Shown piece after piece: positions 1 to 6,350 of a stretch of DNA of 8,128 nucleotides. The notes under the pieces were generated by a model. That model was not told the DNA's origin. It worked only from the letters and a program-made list of their open reading frames with translations, and did not search any database. Position 1 is the first letter of the stretch, and every line of letters begins with the position of its first letter. The stretch is from DASPKW01 sp038244055 (GTDB taxonomy: Bacteria; Planctomycetota; Phycisphaerae; Tepidisphaerales; Tepidisphaeraceae), in NCBI GenBank assembly GCA_038244055.1, contig JBBRTW010000335.1, positions 1 through 8,128 on the forward strand, in the 5' to 3' direction. The position numbers were made by a program, and so were the translations under genes.

Positions 1-1578
1 CGAGAACGTCGATGAGCCGCTCAGCGTGGCCGTTCCGCTCAGCAGCGCGTTGACCGTGGCCGAGGAGGTCGCGGGAAATGCCGCCGTCGCCACTGGAATC
101 ACACCCAGCGTCGCGCTGTAGGAAGCGAAATCGCTACCGTTGACCGTCGCCCAGCCGACGTGGCTGTTGATGGTGTTTTCGCTGCGGGTCATCAGACTGT
201 TAAACAGATGATTAATCGCGCCGGTGATCGTGATGCGGGGATTGTTGCCGGTGATGCCCAGCGCGAGCACCGCGCCGTTGCCATCGTGGGCCGTGAAATC
301 CACGGTGCATCGAGGATTGCCCGTGCTGTCGCGTTCGTAGCCGGAGAAGCCAAGGACCGTGGCCGCCGCCGTGCCGGCGCGGTGAACCACATCAATGCTC
401 AGCGCGCCCGCACGAGGCTCCGCGGGCGCGCCCAGTTCCAAAAGGCCGGTCGCTTCGGTCGTTCCGGCGGAATTTCCCGTCAATCGAAACGTGCCGCCGC
501 CAACCGTCTCCAACGCGACCACGGCCGTGTCGTCGCGCAGGCGATTGACGTTGGAACCTGAATTGTCGGTTGTGAACGAGCCGCCATGAAGAACGATCTG
601 CCCGCCGGTGGTTGAGGCCAGGGACGTCGTGCCGGCAATGGTCACCGATGCGCCCCAGCCAACCGTCACATCGTTATTGATCGAGAGCGTACCGGTTAGC
701 GTCTGCGAGCCGATGCCATGAAAATTGAGCTTTCCCGCAAGCACGTTGGTGCCGGTGGGGAGCAGGTTGATCGTCCCTCCGAAGGTGGCGTTGCCCATCG
801 GCTGGATCAGCAGATCGTGGCCATTGGCGCTGGCGGTGTTGTCGCGCGCGATCACCGAACCGGTGGCCCCGCTGATTTCACCGCAGCGCAACTCGCCCGA
901 TGAACTGAGCGTGGCCGACAGCGCACTCAGCGTGACCCGGTTGGAGCGCAGCGCGCTTCTCCCGGTGACCCCGCCGTTGTTGAAGCGAAACGTGCCATCG
1001 TTAATCGTGATGCCGCCGGCAAATGTGTTATCCGAAGGGTCGGTGGCGACCACCGAACCGAAACGCAACGTTCCCGGTCCATTCTTGATGATTCCCGCCG
1101 CGCCGGTCACCGTGCCATCGAGGGTTACGATCCCCGTTCCCGATCCCGCGAAGGTGAGGGCGGTGTTGATCAGTACCGGCGCTTCGACGTTGAACTCGCC
1201 TCCCTGATTCTGAAGAATCTGCGGCGCTGTTCCCAGAAACATCAGCGCATTGCCCAGGATCTGCGCTGAAGCGGTGCCGGTGGCCGTGCTCGCGTTGTTC
1301 AGGACAAGCTGATTGAGAGTGAAGGTTCCCGCCAGATCGTTGGTGGAGTTGTACCCCGTAGCGCCCGTTCCTCCGAAGGTCAGCACTGTCGTCGCGCTGC
1401 TCGCAGGGGAGGTTTGCGGGGTCCATGCGGCCGGGTTCGACCAGACATCCGAGGTGGAATTCCAAGTCCAGTTGCCGGCCATCGCCGACCCGCTTGCCCA
1501 TGCGAGCGCCGCCAGCGCCGCCGCCTTTCGCGCACGGCTAAGCCTCACCCGTCGCTTCATTTCGGGCAACCTTCGCAT
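1..1578 (-). CDS. Secreted autotransporter-associated beta-strand repeat protein (5' part, runs off left edge)
   Basis: The frame is open without a stop from ATG at 1578 to the window edge, giving 526 codons and no C-terminus. Residues 1-34 look like a Sec signal peptide: an Arg/Lys-rich n-region, the hydrophobic stretch AAALAALAWASGS, and a probable cut after SAMA before GNW. The mature start (NWTWNSTSDVWSNPAAW, then VLTFGG near 65-70 and STNDLAGTFTLNQLVL near 78-92) is the usual opening of large planctomycete and verrucomicrobial beta-strand repeat proteins. Residues about 160-198 (GIIKNGPGTLRFG, then NTFAGGITINDGTF) fit the autotransporter-associated beta-strand repeat. Residues about 361-490, with LTGNSAGTTEATG and VGWATVNGSDFASY, match the common distal part of such proteins. 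It is Gly/Thr/Ser/Asn-rich and is predicted to form a beta-helix at the cell surface or outside the cell. A PEP-CTERM or similar sorting signal would lie outside the window. The start is chosen over the in-frame ATG at 1560 because GGAGAG precedes it at good spacing. Confidence 0.88.
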   Translation of the reverse strand, partial: MRRLPEMKRRVRLSRARKAAALAALAWASGSAMAGNWTWNSTSDVWSNPAAWTPQTSPASSATTVLTFGGTGATGYNSTNDLAGTFTLNQLVLNNASTATGTASAQILGNALMFLGTAPQILQNQGGEFNVEAPVLINTALTFAGSGTGIVTLDGTVTGAAGIIKNGPGTLRFGSVVATDPSDNTFAGGITINDGTFRFNNGGVTGRSALRSNRVTLSALSATLSSSGELRCGEISGATGSVIARDNTASANGHDLLIQPMGNATFGGTINLLPTGTNVLAGKLNFHGIGSQTLTGTLSINNDVTVGWGASVTIAGTTSLASTTGGQIVLHGGSFTTDNSGSNVNRLRDDTAVVALETVGGGTFRLTGNSAGTTEATGLLELGAPAEPRAGALSIDVVHRAGTAAATVLGFSGYERDSTGNPRCTVDFTAHDGNGAVLALGITGNNPRITITGAINHLFNSLMTRSENTINSHVGWATVNGSDFASYSATLGVIPVATAAFPATSSATVNALLSGTATLSGSSTFS

Positions 1579-1586
1579 CGCAGTTT

Positions 1587-1592
1587 CTCTCC
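1587..1592 (-). promoter_or_regulatory. Shine-Dalgarno site for the secreted repeat protein
   Basis: On the minus strand GGAGAG sits 8 bases before the ATG at 1578. It decides the start: the next in-frame ATG at 1560 has no comparable site, and using 1578 adds the first six residues of the basic n-region of the signal peptide. Confidence 0.6.
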
Positions 1593-1940
1593 GGTTGACT
1601 CTTCACAAAAACTTGTGTTGAGATTGCGTAAATTAGCCGGGTTGTATGAGTGTGGGATGAGAAATGTCTGAAACGACCCCCGGAGCGTCGTGAAATTCGT
1701 GGCAGTTGCTCGAGGCGTCGAAGCGACTTTTCAGGCGATCGATGCAACCTAAAATCGGCGTAAGTTGTTTTGGTGAAATATGTTGTGGAAACATTCAGTC
1801 ATGTGCCACGATGCCGTACAGCCAACGTGCTGGCGCGCCAACGCCGACCCCCGCCTTTTATTTCTTCAGCTCTTTGCGAATTCTCACACTCTGCTCATGG
1901 ATTTGGTGTTTAATTTGCGTGAAGATTTCGCACGGGAAAG
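1593..1940. other. Divergent intergenic region, no gene found
   Basis: This spacer separates two divergently transcribed surface or secretion-related genes, so it should carry promoters for both. It is more AT-rich than the genes, especially 1600-1660, 1750-1800 and 1858-1925. I see no convincing -35/-10 pair for either direction. A short inverted repeat, CACAA-AAAC-TTGTG (1604-1617), lies 26-39 bases upstream of the minus-strand start and could be a protein-binding site or chance. Frames across this stretch are shadows without supported starts. Confidence 0.5.
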
Positions 1941-2852
1941 GTGAAGCTTTTGAAACCTTGGAGCACAATTCGCCGCGACGGGTTCACGCTCGTCGAGTTG
2001 CTGGTGGTGATTGGAATCATCGGGCTGTTGATCAGTATCCTGCTTCCAGCCCTCTCCCGTGCGCGCGAACAAGCCCAGACCATCAAATGTGCTGCCAATC
2101 TGCGGCAGTTCGGCCTGGCCTGGCAGATGTACGCCACGGCCACCAAGGGGTTCTCCTGCCCGGGCCGTCTGCCCCATTCCAAAACGGGTTCCAGCGTCTA
2201 CGGCCTCGACACCGAGGAAGAGTACCGCCCGCGCTGGTATGAATTGCTGGGCGCGCAGATGAAGATTCAGGCCAACCTTCGGCCTACCCCCAAAGAGGAT
2301 GACAGTTGGCAGATCGAAAACCCGGTTTTTCTCTGCCCCTCTTCGGATTGGCGCAATAGCCGGAACTATCCTTACGGTTACAACTATCAATTCCTCGGCA
2401 ACACGCGCCAGAAAGTCATTGGCGGATTCATCAAATGGCCCGTCAAGGCCTCATCGATCCAGGCCGGGCAGACGATCATGGCGGCCGACTGCCTGGGTTC
2501 GGCGGCAGGTCATCCCGCCGCCTCGCGGCGCGGCTACCACGAAGACGGCACGGATGATGCCTCGTCCCTGGGTAACAAGGCATTTCTGCTCGATCCACCC
2601 CGCCTGACGGTCGTCTCCGACTACTGCGAGGGCAAGCCCTCGCACAAACTGGTCAACCGCTCCGGCCCCGATGCCCGCCACCGCGGCAGGGCCAACGTCG
2701 TCTTCTGCGACGGCCACGTCGAGCCCCTGACGCCGGTCGACATGGGATATGTCGTGGAAGAGGATGGCAGTTACGGCCCGTTTTCGCAGGGAGCTCACAA
2801 CCGGATGTTCTCGGGCACCGGCAAGGATGATGATCCGGTTCGGGCATTCTGA
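1941..2852 (+). CDS. Type II secretion/pseudopilin-like protein with prepilin leader and H-X9-DG domain
   Basis: The protein has 303 residues. A basic leader ends at Gly14, followed by FTLVELLVVIGIIGLL and ILLPAL. This is a class III prepilin signal with Glu at mature position 5 (Glu19) and a membrane helix over about 15-37, so a prepilin peptidase should cut after Gly14. The region after it (RAREQAQTIKCAANLRQFG, 40-58), FLCPSS (130-135), YGYN (145-148) and His247-X9-Asp257-Gly258 within RGRANVVFCDGHVEPL match the 'prepilin-type processing-associated H-X9-DG' family. Planctomycetota encode many paralogues, whose exact role is poorly known; surface display or pseudopilus-related assembly is inferred. 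No secretion machinery genes lie nearby. The start is GTG at 1941, the first possible start after an in-frame TGA at 1920. A TTG at 1950, with AGGTGA five bases upstream, is a real alternative and would shorten the leader by three residues. It looks like a single-gene unit. Confidence 0.9.
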   Translation: MKLLKPWSTIRRDGFTLVELLVVIGIIGLLISILLPALSRAREQAQTIKCAANLRQFGLAWQMYATATKGFSCPGRLPHSKTGSSVYGLDTEEEYRPRWYELLGAQMKIQANLRPTPKEDDSWQIENPVFLCPSSDWRNSRNYPYGYNYQFLGNTRQKVIGGFIKWPVKASSIQAGQTIMAADCLGSAAGHPAASRRGYHEDGTDDASSLGNKAFLLDPPRLTVVSDYCEGKPSHKLVNRSGPDARHRGRANVVFCDGHVEPLTPVDMGYVVEEDGSYGPFSQGAHNRMFSGTGKDDDPVRAF

Positions 2853-2933
2853 GTGACGTTGTTGCTTTCAGAATTGACACTTCACCCATTTCGTCTGAGC
2901 GGCACTCGCCGTTGTCCAGAAATCGCAGTCGTT

Positions 2934-2937
2934 GAGG
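2934..2937 (+). promoter_or_regulatory. Shine-Dalgarno site selecting the ATG at 2944
   Basis: GAGG is followed by two adjacent in-frame ATG codons at 2941 and 2944. Spacing is 3 bases to the first and 6 to the second, which favours 2944. The longer reading from TTG at 2932 would overlap this site and is unlikely. Confidence 0.45.
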
Positions 2938-2943
2938 CCCATG

Positions 2944-3606
2944 ATGAGTTCACAATCGCCCCCTTCAACATCGAATCCGCGCCACCCCGCCGGGCAGGCC
3001 GCAAATCGGTCCGCTGCCGCCGCGAGCAAGAAGAGATTGTGGATGGCCATCGGGTCGGCCGCACTCATCATCATCGGCTTCACCGCCGCCTACATGCTCT
3101 GGCGACATCCCAAGCCGCCCGCCGGCAATGACCTGGTCGCCGCATGCAAATATGTCAGCAGCGTGGAGTTCCTCCGCCTGGCTCCCGAGCAGCGGGTTTC
3201 CTACACCTCGAACCTTCGCGAGAAAGTGGATGAAATCCAGGCGCTCTACAAGGACGGAAAACTGACCGAGCCCGACTATCGCTCGGCCATGAATGCCGCC
3301 TGGGTCGGCAAGCAGGAAGAGCATGTGGCCCGCTACTTCTCCCTGGCTGGAGGCAAGCCCCGCATGGATTACCTCGATCACCTGTCCCGCAAGTTCTTTC
3401 AGAAGAAAAACGCCGGCAAGGGCGCGGAGAATTTCAAGCACGATTCGGCCTACGAAGACAATTACATCGCCGACTGGTCGCGCGACAAACAGAGGCGATA
3501 TCAGGAATTCAGGGCGGCCTATGCCGAACGGCGTAAGGAACTCGAGGCGGCCGGAAAAACCACCAAACCATCCAAAGAAACCAAGAAAGAAGCCCAACCC
3601 GGCTGA
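2944..3606 (+). CDS. Single-pass membrane protein of unknown function, upstream of the ABC exporter
   Basis: I do not recognise a family. The product has 220 residues from ATG at 2944. Residues 1-30 are a Ser/Pro/Ala-rich tail ending in Lys-Lys-Arg. One hydrophobic helix (about 33-53, MAIGSAALIIIGFTAAYMLW) follows, so the tail is probably cytoplasmic and the bulk periplasmic. Residues about 62-200 look helical and charged, with many Tyr, Arg and Glu and several aromatic clusters (YLDHLSRKFFQKK near 143-155; DNYIADWSRDKQRRYQEF near 172-189). The C-terminus is Lys/Glu/Pro-rich and low-complexity. The single Cys (about 68) cannot form an internal disulfide. The stop lies 3 bases before the ATG of the ABC exporter, which suggests translational coupling and a shared job, such as an accessory subunit. 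That role rests on position only. Confidence 0.8.
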   Translation: MSSQSPPSTSNPRHPAGQAANRSAAAASKKRLWMAIGSAALIIIGFTAAYMLWRHPKPPAGNDLVAACKYVSSVEFLRLAPEQRVSYTSNLREKVDEIQALYKDGKLTEPDYRSAMNAAWVGKQEEHVARYFSLAGGKPRMDYLDHLSRKFFQKKNAGKGAENFKHDSAYEDNYIADWSRDKQRRYQEFRAAYAERRKELEAAGKTTKPSKETKKEAQPG

Positions 3607-3609
3607 TCC

Positions 3610-5517
3610 ATGGCGAGCGATCCGACCACTCCTCTCCCTCAGCAAAAGCGCCCTCCGCGCGAGAAGCGCTTCGTCGTCACCCTCGCGCGCTGGCGGCAGA
3701 TCGTCGCCGCGCTGCGCCCGTTTGCGCGCCGGCACGTCCGCCGCCTGGTGCTGGGCGTGCTCATGTCGATCGTGGTGATCTCGATCCGCCTGACGATTCC
3801 CTGGCTCTTCAAGGCGATGCTCAAGCCGCTGCTCTCGGGCAACCACAACCATCGCCGCCTCAGTCTCTGGCTGACCGATGGCACCGTGGAGCCGACTCTC
3901 CTCTTCGGCGCGCTCTTCCTGGTCCTGCTGGTGGCCATGGGCTTCGCCGATTTCCTGGCCAGGCTCAAATTCGCGCAGTTCGCCATCGGCACGGTCCGCG
4001 ATCTCCGCGCCCGCGCCTTCGCCTCGGCCGTTCAGCTCGACCCGCGCATCCGTCCCTCGGGTCCCGGTGACCTGGTCGCCCGCCTCATCGGCGACACCGC
4101 CCGCGTCAAGGAAGGGCTCAAGGGCTTCCTCACCCACGTCGCCACCAACGGACTGCTCCTGATCGGCATCTGCGCCATTGTCATGTGGGTCGACCCGCTT
4201 CTGGGCGGCGCTCTGGCCATCGCGGTGGCGGCCATCATCGCCATCACCCTGATCGGCGCGGTGGCCGTCTACCGCAAGGCCAGCAAGTACCGCGCCAAGG
4301 AAGGAAAGCTCGCCGATAACATCCAGCGGGCCTTGCGCCGCAATGCCGTCGATGAAGCCTTCGCCGGCATCAACAACGCCAGCGGTGAATTCGAAGCCAG
4401 CGTCACCAAGCTCCAGGGCCGCGCCACCTGGGCCACCCATGCCATCTTCGGGCTGGCGGTTCTGGTGATCATCTGGCTGGGCATGCGCGAAGTCGCCGAC
4501 CGCCGGCTGGCCACCGCGGACATGCTCCTCTTCATCATGTACGTCCTCATGATGCGATCGCCCATCGTGCAGATGAGCCGTCAGGGCACCCGCACCGGAA
4601 AAATCCTCGCCTGCGCCGATCGCCTTGAGCACCTCATGATCGCCGCGCAGGCCGAGGGCGAAAGCGCGGAGCTGGCCCCGCTTCAGCGGGCGATCTCGAT
4701 GCGAAACATCAAAGTGCAGCGCCCCAGGTCCCAGGGGCGCATCCGCCGATTAAACGTTGCATCCCTCGACATCGAGGCCGGATCGAAGATCGCGATTGTT
4801 GGACTTTCGGGCTCCGGAAAGACCACGTTTCTCGAATTGGTCGCCGGCCGCCTCAAGCCTCGAAAGGGATCGCTCACCTGGGATGGCGCGGATCTCACTC
4901 CCATCACCGCGCAGGTCCGCGATCGCCAGATCAAGCTGGTTCCCCAGGACCCCACCTGGCTGAAGCAGCCGCTCTGGCGAATGCTCGGCCTGACCGAACC
5001 CTTCGCCACTCTGGACCAGCGCCGAATCCTCAAGCGGTTCGGCGTCAAACCGCTCATCAAACGAATGCCCGGGGGACTGGCCAGCGTTCTCGCTTCCGAT
5101 GTGCTGTCGGCCGGCGAGCGGCGGGCACTGGGCCTGGCGCGGGTCTTCTTCGAGGGAGGCTCGGTGCTTCTGCTCGATGACCCCACCGCCGGGCTAAGCA
5201 ACCTTCGCGCCGCCAGACGCCTGAAGAGCGCGCTGCGATTCATGCGGAAGGCCACGGTGCTGGTGGCGCTTCCAGAAATGATTGCCCCGGAACTGTTCGA
5301 CCGCGCCATCGCCCTTCGCAACGGAAAGATCGTGTACGACGGCCCGCCCGGCGACCTGGCCATCGATGAAGCCACCGGCGAACTTATCGCCGATGACGCT
5401 CCCGCACTGGTGGGCGTCGCCGATGCGAATTCCGATGGTATCCACGTTGATGCGCAGGCCCACGGCGACACCGCCCCGGACGGCGAGCGTGCCGCGGCGG
5501 CGGGTCCCACCGACTGA
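3610..5517 (+). CDS. ABC exporter half-transporter (fused membrane and ATPase domains) with degenerate catalytic motifs
   Basis: The 635-residue protein has the MsbA/ABCB-type order. Six membrane helices lie at about 45-63, 96-118, 172-194, 197-222, 275-293 and 303-321, then an ATPase domain from about 360. Walker A is GLSGSGKTT (398-406, Lys404), the Q-loop Gln is 446 (LVPQDP), the signature is LSAGE (499-503) and Walker B is SVLLLDD (Asp523). Several motifs depart from the family. The catalytic Glu position is Asp524, the D-loop Asp position is Ser530 (TAGLSN), and the H-loop position, 31 residues after 524 as in MsbA and Sav1866, is Pro555 (LVALPEM). No A-loop aromatic is visible around 369-371. 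A 50-residue acidic, low-complexity tail follows 581. ATP binding is likely; hydrolysis may be weak. It could be one half of a heterodimer, but no second ABC gene lies in the window. Substrate is unknown; the downstream genes suggest a phospho-alcohol-bearing glycan or lipid. Confidence 0.93.
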   Translation: MASDPTTPLPQQKRPPREKRFVVTLARWRQIVAALRPFARRHVRRLVLGVLMSIVVISIRLTIPWLFKAMLKPLLSGNHNHRRLSLWLTDGTVEPTLLFGALFLVLLVAMGFADFLARLKFAQFAIGTVRDLRARAFASAVQLDPRIRPSGPGDLVARLIGDTARVKEGLKGFLTHVATNGLLLIGICAIVMWVDPLLGGALAIAVAAIIAITLIGAVAVYRKASKYRAKEGKLADNIQRALRRNAVDEAFAGINNASGEFEASVTKLQGRATWATHAIFGLAVLVIIWLGMREVADRRLATADMLLFIMYVLMMRSPIVQMSRQGTRTGKILACADRLEHLMIAAQAEGESAELAPLQRAISMRNIKVQRPRSQGRIRRLNVASLDIEAGSKIAIVGLSGSGKTTFLELVAGRLKPRKGSLTWDGADLTPITAQVRDRQIKLVPQDPTWLKQPLWRMLGLTEPFATLDQRRILKRFGVKPLIKRMPGGLASVLASDVLSAGERRALGLARVFFEGGSVLLLDDPTAGLSNLRAARRLKSALRFMRKATVLVALPEMIAPELFDRAIALRNGKIVYDGPPGDLAIDEATGELIADDAPALVGVADANSDGIHVDAQAHGDTAPDGERAAAAGPTD

Positions 5518-5534
5518 GCCGACTGGAGTTCTCT

Positions 5535-6341
5535 ATGCGTGCAGTCATCCTGGCCGCCGGTCGCGGAAGCCGCCTTGGAGAAGGCATACCCAAGTGCCTT
5601 CTCCGATTGGGCAGGCACACGCTTCTCGAAACCCAGATCCATCTGCTCCGCTCGGTCGGCGTCGAGCAGATCGCCGTCATCACCGGCTACGGCGCTGAGC
5701 AGGTGGAGAAGGCGGGCGGCGTCAACTGCCACTACATTCACAACCCGCGCTTCGCCCAGACCAACAGCCTCTACTCGCTGTGGCTGGCCCGCCACTGGGT
5801 CAAGGGCCCGTTCTTCCAGGTCAACTGCGACGTGGTCGCCCACCTATGCGTATATCAGAAGCTCGCCCGCGCCCGCGGCACGGTCCTGGCCTACGACTCC
5901 ACCTCCGGCAAGCTCGATGAGCAGATGAAAGTTCGCATCGCCGGTGGAAAGCTCCTCGACATCAGCAAGCAGATGGACCCGATTCATTCTTCCGGCGAGA
6001 ACCTGGGAATCCTCAAGTACGACCGGGCCGGCGCTCAGTTTCTCTTCAACGCCGCCGATGAATTGATCGCCGCGGGCGACGAGCGCGCCTGGGCCCCCGC
6101 CGCCGTTGGACGGATGACCGCGTCTTACCCGGTGCGCTGCCTCGATGTCGCGGGCATCCCCTGGGCCGAGATCGATTTCGTCGAAGACGCCCTCTACGCC
6201 CGCTATGAAATCTGGCCCGCCGTGCGGCCCGCCCGCCGCCGCTCCATCGCCGCCCGCCTGGCCGGCGGCGTGGTCGGCGCTGGCGCTCACCTGGTCAAGT
6301 CGCTCGGAGCCCTGGGCGGCATGCTCGACGGAATGCTTTAA
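5535..6341 (+). CDS. LicC-like nucleotidyltransferase (probable CTP:phospho-alcohol cytidylyltransferase)
   Basis: This cytoplasmic enzyme has 268 residues. It carries the nucleotidyltransferase motif ILAAGRGSRL (5-14) and the following Pro-Lys (PKCLL, Lys20), ETQIHLL (32-38) and VITGYGAEQV (48-57). NPRFAQTNSLYSLWLA (70-85) closely resembles the Asn/Ser-Leu block of phosphocholine cytidylyltransferases such as LicC. A metal-ligand Asp99 sits in QVNCDV, and GENLGI (154-159) and WAEIDFVEDAL (210-220) supply the second acidic pair Glu212/Asp214. The expected reaction is CTP plus a phosphorylated alcohol giving a CDP-alcohol and pyrophosphate. Choline, glycerol, inositol, aminoethylphosphonate or a sugar phosphate are all possible substrates. 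The usual core is about 225-235 residues; here a 40-residue Ala/Gly/Leu-rich C-terminal extension (about 228-268) with an Arg cluster may be amphipathic. GGAG (5525-5528) is 6 bases before the ATG. The next gene starts 9 bases after the stop. Confidence 0.88.
   Translation: MRAVILAAGRGSRLGEGIPKCLLRLGRHTLLETQIHLLRSVGVEQIAVITGYGAEQVEKAGGVNCHYIHNPRFAQTNSLYSLWLARHWVKGPFFQVNCDVVAHLCVYQKLARARGTVLAYDSTSGKLDEQMKVRIAGGKLLDISKQMDPIHSSGENLGILKYDRAGAQFLFNAADELIAAGDERAWAPAAVGRMTASYPVRCLDVAGIPWAEIDFVEDALYARYEIWPAVRPARRRSIAARLAGGVVGAGAHLVKSLGALGGMLDGML
5577..5604 (+). repeat. Perfect 10-bp inverted repeat (hairpin) inside the cytidylyltransferase start region
   Basis: GGAGAAGGCA (5577-5586) and TGCCTTCTCC (5595-5604) are exact reverse complements around an 8-base loop, TACCCAAG. 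A T-G wobble and a T-A pair could extend the stem by two. It lies 42-70 bases after the ATG at 5535 and overlaps the codons for the conserved GxxPK segment. The stretch contains ATA, an uncommon codon in such GC-rich genes. Confidence 0.7.
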
Positions 6342-6350
6342 CTCCATCCA

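Noticed and set aside
725..1207. 160-codon + strand frame in the first 1.6 kb
   Set aside because: It is antisense to the secreted repeat protein, whose frame has a signal peptide, ribosome site and family motifs.
2874..2879. Perfect TTGACA as a -35 box upstream of the operon
   Set aside because: No -10-like hexamer occurs at 16-18 bases downstream (the sequence there is GC-rich), so a promoter is not supported, although the position would be sensible.
2965..4632. 555-codon open frame on the minus strand
   Set aside because: It lies opposite the membrane protein and the ABC exporter, which have clear domains. The product is a His/Glu/Gly-rich string without motifs, typical of an antisense shadow in GC-rich DNA.
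4719..4740. 7-bp inverted repeat GCGCCCC/GGGGCGC with an 8-base loop in the exporter
   Set aside because: It lies in the linker between membrane and ATPase domains. A GC-only 7-bp stem is easily expected by chance in such sequence.
4683..5843. 386-codon minus-strand frame
   Set aside because: It covers the ATPase domain and the start of the cytidylyltransferase antisense. It is Ser/Arg/Pro-rich with no motif.
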